Below, one piece after another: positions 19,380 to 29,066 of a DNA stretch of 64,000 bases. This DNA is from Sphingomonas sp. G-3-2-10 (GTDB lineage Bacteria; Pseudomonadota; Alphaproteobacteria; Sphingomonadales; Sphingomonadaceae): contig NZ_JABBFY010000001.1 of assembly GCF_012927115.1 (NCBI RefSeq), forward strand, positions 1,860,001 through 1,924,000, written 5' to 3'. The notes under the pieces were generated by a model that was not told where the DNA came from, searched no databases, and was given only the letters and a program-made list of their open reading frames with translations. Both the position numbers and the translations under genes were made by a program. Positions within the stretch are counted from its first letter, which is position 1, and every line of letters begins with the position of its first letter.

Positions 19380-20567
19380 CTATTGGTGCGCGACGGCGAC
19401 CAGGCGGAGCAGTGTCTCCGCGCCGGGCTCGTCGGCCGTATCGATGCACTGCTCGTTCTCGCAGAACAGCACGAACGCCTTCTCGCCGACGTGCTTGGCG
19501 CTGCGATAGATGATGCCGTCGAGCCGCTGGCCACCGGCAAGCCGGAACATCCGCCGGAAATATTCGGTGACGATCTGGGTTGGGACATAGCCGATATGCT
19601 CGCGGCCATCGCGGTCGACTGGCTGCGAGATGTCCTCGGCAAAGGCGTGGAGGAACCGCAGCGTGTGGATCAGGCCTTGGCGTTCGACGTCGAACACGCT
19701 CGGCACCGGTGGCAGCTCGGCGAGATCGAGCACTGTCAGGTCACGCAGCGCGCGGAACGTTCCGATCGATAGGATCTTGCCCGCATGGGCGGCGGGATCA
19801 AAGGTCTCGGCATGCGCGGTCGCCGTATCGAACGCGCCATAGAACATCGGAATTCCGGCCGGGCTCATCCGGTTGGATTGCCGGGCATGTTCGGGCTTGG
19901 GCGTACCTATCTCGGTCGCGGTGGTCTGCGGCTGATCGTCGACGCGGATGCGGATCAGGTCGGTGCCGGTCCCGATCGGCTTGATCAGGCCCTCGCCATT
20001 GAGCTTGGTGCCTATCATGTCAGAGACGGTGGCGAGCACTTGGCCCGGAGTCAGCTCGTCATAGCCTTCGTCCTCGGCCTGCAGGAAGAAATAGCGCGTG
20101 TGATTCTTGGTGTACGCCTTGAAGCTGTCCCATCCCCAGGTCAGGCGCTGACTGTCCGTGCCGCGATAGAACTCGCGTTCGACCCAAGCGTCACATTCGA
20201 TCATCTCGTCGAGCGCGGCGATCAGGTCGTCATTTTCGGAGAAGCTGGCATCGTAAAGGACGTCGGCTGTCGTCGAGAGCGGTGCCTGCCAGCCGCCTTC
20301 GCGCGAAATGTACATGATCCCTTCGTTGGTCGGCTCGTTCCAATCGAAGCCAAGGCCGCCGAGAACGATCTCGGTGAAAGCCTCGAACGGCGCCGCGATC
20401 GGCTGGTCGGATCCCGCATCGCAAAAGCTGCAGGCCTTGCTCTCGGCATGGCCGGCAATCCACTCGGCCAGATAGGGATCGGTCACGCAAGCGGCACAGA
20501 CATGGTCGTCGGATTCGCCGTACCCGCGCTCTTCCAATTCCATCATGTACGCCTTGACGATGCCCAT
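19380..20567 (-). CDS. RES-domain protein with HEPN/RES N-terminal domain (toxin candidate)
   Basis: A 395-residue protein. The N-terminal domain has two zinc-type cysteine pairs (Cys24-Cys27, Cys46-Cys49), as in the HEPN/RES-associated N-terminal domain. The C-terminal half is a RES domain: Arg233 (NRMSPAG), Tyr243 (MFYGAFD), Glu254 (AHAET) and Ser356 (IIYRSAKH) match its conserved residues. RES toxins of toxin-antitoxin pairs degrade NAD+. No classical Xre antitoxin with a DUF2384 domain is adjacent; instead an HNH-like gene follows. It may be an abortive-infection effector. Confidence 0.8.
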   Translation of the reverse strand: MGIVKAYMMELEERGYGESDDHVCAACVTDPYLAEWIAGHAESKACSFCDAGSDQPIAAPFEAFTEIVLGGLGFDWNEPTNEGIMYISREGGWQAPLSTTADVLYDASFSENDDLIAALDEMIECDAWVEREFYRGTDSQRLTWGWDSFKAYTKNHTRYFFLQAEDEGYDELTPGQVLATVSDMIGTKLNGEGLIKPIGTGTDLIRIRVDDQPQTTATEIGTPKPEHARQSNRMSPAGIPMFYGAFDTATAHAETFDPAAHAGKILSIGTFRALRDLTVLDLAELPPVPSVFDVERQGLIHTLRFLHAFAEDISQPVDRDGREHIGYVPTQIVTEYFRRMFRLAGGQRLDGIIYRSAKHVGEKAFVLFCENEQCIDTADEPGAETLLRLVAVAHQ

Positions 20568-21331
20568 CGAACGGTCCGCTCCTTCCAGCCATTCAGGCTA
20601 GGCGCCGGCGCGCGTGAAGTCACCAGATCTTGGAAGATCGCACCCTGATCGTAACCAAACCCGAGGCGTTCGCTGTAGGGTGACGAGAATGCGCAAGGGC
20701 CGCTTGCGAACAAGTGTGATCGGAAGCGGTAGACGATGGCGTCCGTGACGCAAAGCCTCGGTGCGGGGCGGCGAGCTCTTCCCCTTCATCGCGCAATAAT
20801 GGAGTGCCGCCGCGCCACCAAACAGTCACTTGCGTTGGCTCTTGCTGCCCATGAAAGAATGTCCGCTTTGGTGTGCGACATTCGATTTTCAAATGGCTGA
20901 CTAAGGGCGCTAAGTGGCCGCACACGGGCGGGTAGCTTGGCGTAAGGTCGGCGTGCGTGCCAGCGTCTCGGCCGTTGAAATTCCTGCAAAATATCGCTGA
21001 GACGACGGCAAGCTCTACTGAGCGACGGCGCAAATTCGTTCATTCTCACAACCACATGCGCCCCGATCGACGGCGGCGCTTTTATCTCGCCCTCCACCAG
21101 CATCCTGCTCTGAGACCTGCCGGGACAATCCTAGCTGCTTCCTAATGCCGAGCCAAAGGCACGCGTAATCCGCTCACTTCCCAGCATAGCGTTCGATGAT
21201 CGTATGCGCCGGGGCTGGTAGGCGCGAACCCGGGTCAGTCGCTTAGCCACGCCAGAATGATCTCCGCGAAGCGGCGATTTTTAGGGTTGGAGGATGCAAT
21301 CGAGCGCCGCGAAACGCTGCTTTCGAAGGGG
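20568..21331. other. 764-bp interval without a supported gene
   Basis: Short frames occur on both strands but none has a ribosome-binding site or family features. It separates the RES/HNH pair from the nucleotidyltransferase-HEPN gene and may hold promoters for the leftward RES gene. Confidence 0.45.
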
Positions 21332-22243
21332 TCAAGCCGCCTTTGCGAGCGTGTCGATCCGCTGCTCGCAGGCTTCACGAACTAGCGTCTGGAGCATTGC
21401 AACGCGCTCCGAAATCCATTCAAGCTGCTCGCCGGTGATGACGTACGACCGTGAATAGCGAGCCTTCACGTAGGCATCGCGGAGCAGCGAAAAGCAGCGC
21501 TTCTGGAACCGGGTATCGCGTGGCCAGACCTGCTTGAGCGATGGCTCAAGCGCTTCGGTGATGTCGCGCAGCCGGTTCAGATTGTGGGTCTTGGGGCTGT
21601 ACAATGTCCGGACGAGGAACAGGCAGTGATAATAACGCTCCGTTGCCTGATGGAGCAGGAACGCGGCAAGCTTCAACTTGCCTTTGGCGAGCGCGTCTGT
21701 GGCACTTTCGAGGAAGTCATCTGCGCTCTCAAACCATTCCTCGAAATAGTCTCGGGTCTCCGCCAGCGCCTGCTCCGGCGACAGCGGCGTCGGCTCGACA
21801 AAGGGGTATCCGGGCTCCTCGAACAGCACGATCCCGTCGCGAAGAATGTCCATGAAGAAGTAGCGCCCGAGGCTCAGCTTCTCGTTCACATCGGCTAGGC
21901 TGTGGTAGATCAAACCGACCGGCGTGCGCAGCACTTCGCCCGCCGAAAGCTCCTCGAGAAACCGCGTTTCGGTCTTCTCCCAGAACTCCGAAACGTCGGT
22001 CAAATCCTCGTGATCGACGACGACGAGCAGGTCATAATCGGAGTAGTAACGGCCGACCGGATCTTCGACCCAATCGCCGCGCGCGTAGCTGCCGAACAGG
22101 ATGACCTTGAGCAGCTTGCCGCGCCGGAGATGCGGCTGCGACCGGCGCTCGGTCGCCCAAGCAAAGCCGTCGCGCAGCGCCTGGACGATGTGCGCCAGCT
22201 CGCGGCGCTTGCCTTCCGGGAGATGATCGAGCGAGGTCCGCAT
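21332..22243 (-). CDS. Fused nucleotidyltransferase-HEPN protein
   Basis: A 303-residue single-chain protein. The N-terminal MNT-type nucleotidyltransferase has GSYARGDW at 51-58 and the acidic pair in SDYDLLVV (Asp69, Asp71). From about residue 160 a helical HEPN domain follows, with LLHQATERYYHCLFL and the THNLNRL turn. In two-gene MntA-HepT systems the transferase AMPylates and silences a HEPN RNase. Here both are fused, and the HEPN R-x4-6-H RNase motif is not obvious, so toxic activity is uncertain. Similar fusions accompany sphingomonad conjugative regions. Confidence 0.82.
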   Translation of the reverse strand: MRTSLDHLPEGKRRELAHIVQALRDGFAWATERRSQPHLRRGKLLKVILFGSYARGDWVEDPVGRYYSDYDLLVVVDHEDLTDVSEFWEKTETRFLEELSAGEVLRTPVGLIYHSLADVNEKLSLGRYFFMDILRDGIVLFEEPGYPFVEPTPLSPEQALAETRDYFEEWFESADDFLESATDALAKGKLKLAAFLLHQATERYYHCLFLVRTLYSPKTHNLNRLRDITEALEPSLKQVWPRDTRFQKRCFSLLRDAYVKARYSRSYVITGEQLEWISERVAMLQTLVREACEQRIDTLAKAA

Positions 22244-22303
22244 GGCGCGATAACCCTGGGTCAGTGCGCCAAAAGTGGCAAGGTCATTCGCGAAAATGTC
22301 GGC

Positions 22304-22540
22304 TCAATCACGCAGCTCGGCTTCCGCCAAACGGCGCATTGCTTTCGCCATCCGGCTTTCGACTTGCTTCACCGACAGTCCCGTCCGTTCCGCGATTTCG
22401 GTGTAGCTCATATCGTCCAGACGGTGCGCGAGGAATATCTCGCGGGTCGTCCGATCAAGCCGTGACACTACCCGCTCGATCCGCTGCAACGGAGTTTCGT
22501 CGCGGCGGCGGCGCTGAAACGTAGCCAGAAACCTCCACAT
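22304..22540 (-). CDS. Small sigma-70 region 4-like DNA-binding protein
   Basis: A 78-residue protein consisting almost only of a sigma region 4 helix-turn-helix (HRLDDMSYTEIAERTGLSV then KQVESRMAKAMRRLAEAE). The ATG has AAGGAG at suitable spacing. Without region 2 it cannot be a full sigma factor, so it probably acts as a compact DNA-binding regulator. It lies 60 bp upstream of the nucleotidyltransferase-HEPN gene on the same strand and may be co-transcribed with it. Confidence 0.75.
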   Translation of the reverse strand: MWRFLATFQRRRRDETPLQRIERVVSRLDRTTREIFLAHRLDDMSYTEIAERTGLSVKQVESRMAKAMRRLAEAELRD

Positions 22541-23251
22541 CCTTCTTCTCCTTCAAAGCGCACCGGCCCCGGAAAAGGGGGTGGGCGGCAAGGAGCGAAC
22601 CGGCAGTCCCGCCGACATGAGACGGGCTGCACCCGAAGGGCCGCAACGCAGTGGAGGACTGAGGCGCAGCCTCGGTTGCAGCACGTCGCGGCGGGACTAG
22701 AGGGTAGCGACGCCCACCCCCTTGGCCGAGGCCGCAGGCAACGCCGGCGCGCGAGCGCCGTCCGCAGATCTTCAGCGCGAAGCGCCACGCGCCAACGGCG
22801 CTAAGCAAAGCAGCTCTCTCGAATAAGGCCGGCCGTCGCGGCGGCGTGCGCGCGCCTTCCGTGCGCCAGCCGCCGCCGCGCCTCTGGCCGGATCGAGCGC
22901 GCCACGCGGAAAGCAAAGGCGCTGCGGACCCTGACGGCTTCGCAGAAGTCCGTCAGAGCACGCTCAATCGAGACCGCGTTCACTCTGCCGGCAGCGCCGG
23001 CCACACGCCAGCGATCGTCATCCGGATGGACCGAGACGCCGCAGAGCGGCTCGGCGCCGCGCACGCGGCGTAGAGCGCGGTCCCGCTGGAGGCGGGAGGC
23101 GCAGAGTTTTCCGAAAACCGGGCTACGCCATCGCCAGTTTCTGCACGCCATGTTTCGCCACCAAGCTTTTGGCGTTGAAACCTTCAAGCACACCGCACAG
23201 CCTTGCCGCAGGGGGCACCATCGAACCGCAACAGATGCAAGGTGATGCCAG
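22541..23251. other. 711-bp very GC-rich interval without a supported gene
   Basis: Frames here are GC-driven and arginine/alanine-rich, with no family features. Between conjugation-type genes, this would be a reasonable place for transfer or regulatory sites, but I see no defined origin motif. Confidence 0.4.
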
Positions 23252-23506
23252 ATGCAGACGCAACCTTCCGACCCGATTCTTCGCCTCAAGACGGTACTCG
23301 CGCGGACCGGGCTCAGCCGATCGACCCTCTACCGCCGTATGAAGGCAGGCGCCTTCCCCAGGAACGTCCAGATCAGCGAGCGCTGTGTCGGCTGGCGCGA
23401 AACCACGATCGATGCCTGGCTGCGCAGTCCCATGTGCTTCGGCGAGCCCGACGCCGGCACTGACCTCGGTCGTGACATACGGCGCCTGGGACGTCCCCGG
23501 TCCTGA
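23252..23506 (+). CDS. AlpA-family regulator (MerR-like helix-turn-helix)
   Basis: An 84-residue protein whose first 60 residues match AlpA/phage regulatory proteins: DPILRLKTVLARTGLSRSTL then YRRMKAGAFPRNVQI and TTIDAWL. Such proteins commonly activate integrase or excision functions in prophages and integrative elements. It is probably a remnant or working regulator of island mobility. The C-terminal tail is not conserved by eye. Confidence 0.82.
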   Translation: MQTQPSDPILRLKTVLARTGLSRSTLYRRMKAGAFPRNVQISERCVGWRETTIDAWLRSPMCFGEPDAGTDLGRDIRRLGRPRS

Positions 23507-23587
23507 TCAGAGCGGAAGCTTGATCCAACGGCCGCATTGACCGAGTAGCGGAGCAGTTTGGAATTTCGGTTGTGAGGTGCAAACCCG

Positions 23588-23932
23588 ATGTTGCTGAGCG
23601 ACCCGCCCGCATCAAGTGCTATCGTCGCAGCTGTTCAGTGGCTCGAAGGGACGTTGCTCGGCACCATCGCCACAACCGCGGCAGTGATCGCGGTGGCGTG
23701 GATCGGGGTCATGATGCTGACCGGGCGGGTAAACGTCCGCAGCGGAGCCACGACGATCCTCGGTTGCTTCATCCTGTTCGGCGCTACCAGCATCGTTGCG
23801 GGTATCCGGAATACGATATCCGGTGATGAAAATGCGATGCCGCCAGTTGCGGATATGTCGCCGCCGGTGGTCATCCCGCCGGTTCAGGTTCAGAACGATC
23901 CCTACGCGGGCGCCAGCCTTCGCAGGCCCTGA
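23588..23932 (+). CDS. TrbC/VirB2-family conjugal pilin (isolated)
   Basis: A 114-residue protein with the VirB2/TrbC layout: an N-terminal hydrophobic segment (about 14-35), a helix that continues into WIGVMMLTGRVNVRSGATTI, and a second membrane helix (GCFILFGATSIVAGI). The C-terminal tail is proline-rich and atypical. VirB2 forms the conjugative pilus, but no other virB or trb gene follows. RHS genes begin directly downstream, so the transfer operon appears cut off here. Confidence 0.75.
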   Translation: MLLSDPPASSAIVAAVQWLEGTLLGTIATTAAVIAVAWIGVMMLTGRVNVRSGATTILGCFILFGATSIVAGIRNTISGDENAMPPVADMSPPVVIPPVQVQNDPYAGASLRRP

Positions 23933-24040
23933 AGCAATCATTGCGATACCGAACCGATTTTCGCATTGCGGGTTCGCGGGAACTACGTGACTATACCTAG
24001 GGAGCGCCGCGAAACAGATTCGCCGCTTGTGGGGGGTGGT

Positions 24041-24280
24041 ATGCGGCGTATCGTGCAATGGCTTGTCCCGGTCGCGTTGAGCGCACTGGGTGTGGCTGGG
24101 CTTTCGCTCGCGTCTGCGTCCGCTCCGCCGATGAACGAGACAATCAACTATACCTATGATGCGCGCGGTAGACTGGTGAAGGTCGAGCATGGCGGCACTG
24201 TGAACAACAACGTCCAGGCCAATTACAGCTACGACAAGGCCGACAACCGCGTGACCGTCAACGTCACCGGCGCGCCCTGA
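24041..24280 (+). CDS. Short secreted YD/RHS-repeat protein
   Basis: A 79-residue ORF with a signal-peptide-like N-terminus (MRRIVQWLVPVALSALGVAG) and then two YD-type repeats (YTYDARGRLVKVEHGG and YSYDKADNRVTV). It is far shorter than working RHS proteins. It could be a small partner of the RHS toxin genes just downstream or the remnant of a larger one. A longer upstream start (23966) is possible but not needed. Confidence 0.6.
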   Translation: MRRIVQWLVPVALSALGVAGLSLASASAPPMNETINYTYDARGRLVKVEHGGTVNNNVQANYSYDKADNRVTVNVTGAP

Positions 24281-24354
24281 GGCGCATCAAGCGCGGCCAA
24301 TCAGAAGTGCGGAAAATCTGAACATCTGAATCCCACTCTTCCTTCGGGGGAAGC

Positions 24355-26289
24355 ATGAACATCCGAAAATTCGTCGTCTTGCTCTGGTTGAGCATGTGCT
24401 GCTTTCAGCCTGCGTCGGCGCAGGGCGCGCGTATGGTGAACAATCCGGCCGAGCATTTCATCATTTCCCCCGGCGGGGTCGATCTGCGCACCGGCCGCTA
24501 TGTGTATGAAGACACTGATCTGTCGGGCGGCACCCTCTCGCTGAAGCGGACGATGCCCGAGGCCATCCGGAGCCATAACAACTCGTTCGGCAATTTTTCC
24601 AGCAACTGGGATATCATGCTGACGGTCTATCCGTGGGAGACCGATGGCCTTGGAGGGATGGACTACCGCGCCACGATTCATTCGCGAGGACTTACGAAGA
24701 CGTTCGATTCCGCGTCCTATCACACCGGTTATGGCTTCAGGTCGGACGGGAAAATCGAATATCTGACCTACACCGGCGGTGCGCGTACAGCGGCGTCAAC
24801 CATCTATACCTACACAGCAAGCGATGGGACGGTAATCGTTTTCCGGCCGATTGGCGGCAAGGACTGCTCGGCCGAGGTGATCTGGACCTGCGCTTTCGCA
24901 TCCTCGATCACTGAGCCCGACGGCACCAAATATACGCTCAGCTATGATGCGACGGGAGAGACGGGCGGAAATTATGTACGGCTGTCCAGCGTGGTCAGTT
25001 CGCGAGGCTACGCGCTGATCTTCGAGGGGGCCACGGGCACCGGCGGCCTAGGCAGTCGCATCACCAAGGCATGTGTGGTCAATCTCACGCTCATGGCGCT
25101 GCCCAGTTTCTGTCCGTCCAATGCACTGGCCACTGCGACCTACGCCTACAGCGGCACGCGCCTCACCGGTGTCACCAAGCCCGACGGAGCGACTGACAGC
25201 TTCAGCTACTTTGCGGGGGGCGATGGCGAGCACATGCAATTCACTAAAGCCGGCCAGCCCACACCTTGGCTGACCAACGTGACCGCTACCACCGCGATTC
25301 TCAATGAGGAAGATACGCCGATCGAGGTCGTCAGGGGGCAATATTTCGCTGACGGCCGCTCCTATGGATATATCTATACCGCAAATCCCATCGGTACTGC
25401 AATCGCAGGCGGCAGCTACGTAGACAATGTTCTCGGCACTGAAGTCGCTGTGCCGTACGACTTTCCGGTAACACCTGGAACAGGTTCCGAAGACTACATA
25501 TGCCAAACGCGCCCGTGTCAATTTCCCATGCCCGAAGATTTCACTTACGTTTATCAGCAGACGCCAGGGCCTGTCTCGATCACCGATGGGGTTGGCCGCA
25601 CAACCACATTTGAATATTGCGATCCGATAGCCGCTGCGGGCCTGCCATATTATTATGTCAATCGTTGTATGGTGGTGCCGCTAGTCAGCTTCACCGATCC
25701 GGAAGGCGTGAAGACCGAGTTTACATATGATGGCGCGCGCAACATCACGCAGGTGCGGCGCAAGGCCAAGCCGGGCAGTGGTTTGCCCGATATCGTTACC
25801 TCCGCCACCTATAGTTGCACAAATCCGAGAATTTGCGGCAAGCCGCTGACCCAGACCGACGCTAAGGGACAGGTCACCACCTACACCTACAAGGCTGAAA
25901 CCGGCGACTTGCTGACCGAGACCAAACCGGTCGACGCCAATGGCATTCAGGCGGTGACGCGCAATGAATATGCGCAGTTCTACGCGTGGATCAGCAATGG
26001 CTCGGGTGGCTATGTCCAGGCTGCCGAACCGATCTGGCTCATATCGGCAACGAGGACCTGCAGGACGACCGCGACAGTCAGCAACGCCTGCGCGGGCGGA
26101 TCGGCGGACGAGGTCGTGACCGCTTACGAATATCAGGCCGGCAACGCGACGGCGCCGAGCAATTTGCTGCTGAAGGGCATGACGGTGACGGCGGACGGCC
26201 AGACGCTCCGAACCTGCTATCGCTACGATGACCGGGGGCGCAAGATCAGCGAGACCAAGCCGGCGGCGGGCTTGACGGTGTGCCCGTGA
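24355..26289 (+). CDS. RHS/YD-repeat secreted protein (first of pair)
   Basis: A 644-residue protein with a Sec signal peptide (cleavage after about residue 23, PASAQG), then PGGVDLRTGRYVYEDTDL, as in the start of RHS/wall-associated toxin shells. YD-type repeats follow, for example FEYCDP, TEFTYDGARN and TTYTYKAETG. It lacks an RHS core end and a toxin tip. Its stop overlaps the start of the second RHS gene by one base (TGATG). The pair may assemble as a split RHS cage. Confidence 0.8.
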   Translation: MNIRKFVVLLWLSMCCFQPASAQGARMVNNPAEHFIISPGGVDLRTGRYVYEDTDLSGGTLSLKRTMPEAIRSHNNSFGNFSSNWDIMLTVYPWETDGLGGMDYRATIHSRGLTKTFDSASYHTGYGFRSDGKIEYLTYTGGARTAASTIYTYTASDGTVIVFRPIGGKDCSAEVIWTCAFASSITEPDGTKYTLSYDATGETGGNYVRLSSVVSSRGYALIFEGATGTGGLGSRITKACVVNLTLMALPSFCPSNALATATYAYSGTRLTGVTKPDGATDSFSYFAGGDGEHMQFTKAGQPTPWLTNVTATTAILNEEDTPIEVVRGQYFADGRSYGYIYTANPIGTAIAGGSYVDNVLGTEVAVPYDFPVTPGTGSEDYICQTRPCQFPMPEDFTYVYQQTPGPVSITDGVGRTTTFEYCDPIAAAGLPYYYVNRCMVVPLVSFTDPEGVKTEFTYDGARNITQVRRKAKPGSGLPDIVTSATYSCTNPRICGKPLTQTDAKGQVTTYTYKAETGDLLTETKPVDANGIQAVTRNEYAQFYAWISNGSGGYVQAAEPIWLISATRTCRTTATVSNACAGGSADEVVTAYEYQAGNATAPSNLLLKGMTVTADGQTLRTCYRYDDRGRKISETKPAAGLTVCP

Positions 26290-29066
26290 TGGGGGACGTC
26301 AAGAAGCGTGCGCTGTTGCGCGGGATGGTGAGCGTGGGTGCAATCGCGGTCGCCATGCTGGCCGGCGGCGCTGCCCGTGCGCAAAGTTCCGCATCGGACC
26401 ACACCTTCGCCACGCGTTATGATGCGATGGATCGGGTGACGGGCACGATCAGGCCGGATCCAGATGCGGCGAGCCCGCTGAAGCACGCGGCGGTTCGAAA
26501 CACCTATGACCAGGCGGGGCGCCTGATCAAAGTCGAGAAGGGTGAGCTTGCCGCATGGCAATCCGAGGCAATCGCGCCCTCAGGATGGACGGGGTTCACG
26601 ATCCTCGAGACCATAGACCTGACCTATGACTCGTCAGACCGAAAGCTGACCGAGAAGCGATCGACTGGCAACACTCCCACTCCTACTCCCATCTCCCTGA
26701 CTCAATATAGTTACGACGCAAGCGGACGACTTGAATGTACTGCCGTCCGGATGAACACGGCAGCTTACGGGTCACTGCCGTCGAGCGCATGCACGCTGGG
26801 GACGTCGGGGGCCTATGGCCCCGATCGCATCACCCGCAACAGCTACGACGCGGCAAACCAGTTGCTGAAGGTCCAGCAGGCCTACGGGATCACCACCGCA
26901 AACGGCTTCCCCGAGACGCTGCAGGCGGACTATGCAACCTATACCTATAGCCTGAACGGCAAGCAGACGAGCATGATCGACGCCAACGGGAACACGGCGT
27001 CGTTCGAATATGACGGGTTCGATCGGCAGGTAAAGTGGCGCTTCCCCTCGCCGACGACAGCGGGGACAGTCTCGACCACCGACTATGAGGAATATGGCTA
27101 CGACGCCAATGGCAACCGAACGAGCCTCAGGAAGCGCGACGGCCAGACACTGACCTACAGCTATGACGCGCTGAACCGGATGACGGTGAAGACCGTGCCC
27201 GATGGCGCGGACCTGCCGTCATCGATGACTCGCGACGTCTATTACGCCTATGACCTGCGCAATCTTCAGATCGCGGCGCGGTTCGACAGCGCGTCGGGCA
27301 GCGACGGCGTGTTCAATGCCTATGACGGGTTCGGGCGGATCACGACCAGCACGACGGCGATGGGCGGGGTAAGCCGGACGATCGGCTGTGCCGACGCCAT
27401 CACTGTGTGTCGCGACGCCAACGGTAACCGGCTCAAGCTGAGCTTCCCGGACAGCGAGTATTTCACCTTCGAATATGATGGTGTCGATCGCCTGAAATGG
27501 ATCCGGGAGGGCGCATCGACGAGGCGGGTGGGCTTTGCGTTCAACAATGCAGGAATGCCGCAATATATCAATCGCGCGAGCGTCCCGAACTCACTGACTA
27601 CACTCACCTACAGCGCGGACCTTCGTCTCGCGGGCATCCAGCACAATATGGCCGGAACCGCGAACGACGTGATCTACGGCTTCCCGGCTTATAATCCGGC
27701 GGGACAGATGCTGCGGCAAACCCGCGACAACGACAACTACGCCTATGGCGGGCATGTCAATGTCGGGCGCACCTATACCGCCAACGGCTTGAACCAGTAC
27801 ACCGCCGCCGGAGCCGCGTCCTTCTGCTACGACGCCAATGGCAACCTCACCTCGGAAGGGGCAACGGTCTTCCGCTACGACCGGGAGAACCGGCTGGTCG
27901 AGGCGCGGGCGAGCGTCTCCAGCGCATGTCCGGTGGCGGGCTATAGCGGGACGCTGCAGGCGTCCTTAGTCTATGATCCGATGGGGCGTCTGTTCGAGAC
28001 CAGCGGCGGATCGGCGGGGACAACGCAGTTTCTCTATGACGGCGATGAGTTGGTCGCCGAATACAACAGTTCGGGCACGTTGCTGCGACGTTACGTCCAC
28101 GGGCTGGGCGACGACGATCCGGTGCTGTGGTATGAGGGATCAGCGATTTCCTCGGTAACGCAGCGTTTCCTTTATTCCGACCGGCGCGGCTCGATCGTCG
28201 CTGCAGCGGATAGCTCGGGTACGGCGATCACTATCAATAGCTACGACGAATATGGCATCCCGGGTGCCAGCAACGCGGGCCGCTTCCAGTACACTGGCCA
28301 AGTCTGGCTACCTGAGTTGGGAATGTACTATTACAAGGCTCGCATCTATTCGTCGACCTTGGGGCGATTTTTACAAGTAGATCGAATCGGATACAGCGAC
28401 AATACCAATCTATATTCCTATGTTGGCAACGACCCAGTTACTAAGACGGACCCAACTGGGCTAGCAGAGTGTATCTTCATTCTGACGGACGGCTGCAATC
28501 CGAGGGTGATTCAAGGGCATAGGAGATTCTCGGAAATTGTCAGCGGCGGTGCCTCGTCCCGCCGAGGACGAAATCGGCCCGGTGCATCAAATTCTCAACC
28601 TTCGCGGAGTGGGAAGCAAAAGGGCAAAGGAAGTTCTTCGGCTCAAGTTTCGGGTACAGTGGCTGGCATCATTGGCGAAGGAAACAAGGCAATGTATTAT
28701 GCCTTTGATCAGGGTTCTGGAAGTTTTCCTCAATTTTTCAATAGATCTTCAGCCGTTTCTCAGGTTGCCCAAGCTGGATTTGTTTTTTACGATCAAAAAG
28801 AGCAAGGAAAGACGAATGGTGAGGCATTCGCGAATACTGCTGGGCAGACCGGAGTCAGCGTACTTGTTGGCACAGTGGGATTTGCTGGTGGAAATGCGAT
28901 TGCAGGCCCGTTCGGTGGAATGGGTGGAGCTGTCGCACTCGCGTCATTATCCGACGGCCTTGGCATCACACGGGGCGCAGGGGATTTGGCGCAAATGATG
29001 TTTGCCCCCCCACAGGAGCCCTGTGGCATGTGCACAGTTCCCGATCTCACCATCCCGGATGAATGA
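26289..29066 (+). CDS. RHS-repeat protein with variable C-terminal toxin region
   Basis: A 925-residue protein with its own signal peptide (MLAGGAARAQ). Many YD repeats lead to the RHS-associated core at about 680-720 (LGRFLQVDRIGYSDNTNLYS, then NDPVTKTDPTGL). The last 190 residues differ in composition and GC and are probably the toxin tip. The tip contains a glycine-rich hydrophobic stretch (GVSVLVGTVGFAGGNAIAG) suggestive of membrane insertion; no nuclease motif is seen. The ATG at 26289 overlaps the upstream stop, and the final codons overlap the next gene, a likely immunity protein. Confidence 0.82.
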   Translation: MGDVKKRALLRGMVSVGAIAVAMLAGGAARAQSSASDHTFATRYDAMDRVTGTIRPDPDAASPLKHAAVRNTYDQAGRLIKVEKGELAAWQSEAIAPSGWTGFTILETIDLTYDSSDRKLTEKRSTGNTPTPTPISLTQYSYDASGRLECTAVRMNTAAYGSLPSSACTLGTSGAYGPDRITRNSYDAANQLLKVQQAYGITTANGFPETLQADYATYTYSLNGKQTSMIDANGNTASFEYDGFDRQVKWRFPSPTTAGTVSTTDYEEYGYDANGNRTSLRKRDGQTLTYSYDALNRMTVKTVPDGADLPSSMTRDVYYAYDLRNLQIAARFDSASGSDGVFNAYDGFGRITTSTTAMGGVSRTIGCADAITVCRDANGNRLKLSFPDSEYFTFEYDGVDRLKWIREGASTRRVGFAFNNAGMPQYINRASVPNSLTTLTYSADLRLAGIQHNMAGTANDVIYGFPAYNPAGQMLRQTRDNDNYAYGGHVNVGRTYTANGLNQYTAAGAASFCYDANGNLTSEGATVFRYDRENRLVEARASVSSACPVAGYSGTLQASLVYDPMGRLFETSGGSAGTTQFLYDGDELVAEYNSSGTLLRRYVHGLGDDDPVLWYEGSAISSVTQRFLYSDRRGSIVAAADSSGTAITINSYDEYGIPGASNAGRFQYTGQVWLPELGMYYYKARIYSSTLGRFLQVDRIGYSDNTNLYSYVGNDPVTKTDPTGLAECIFILTDGCNPRVIQGHRRFSEIVSGGASSRRGRNRPGASNSQPSRSGKQKGKGSSSAQVSGTVAGIIGEGNKAMYYAFDQGSGSFPQFFNRSSAVSQVAQAGFVFYDQKEQGKTNGEAFANTAGQTGVSVLVGTVGFAGGNAIAGPFGGMGGAVALASLSDGLGITRGAGDLAQMMFAPPQEPCGMCTVPDLTIPDE

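Noticed and set aside
20786..21103. 105-residue minus-strand frame in the gap after the RES gene
   Set aside because: No family features and an irregular composition; not enough to call a gene.
22801..23289. 162-residue minus-strand frame in a GC-rich gap
   Set aside because: Composition is typical of random GC-rich translation (Arg, Trp, Cys-rich) and no ribosome-binding site is seen.
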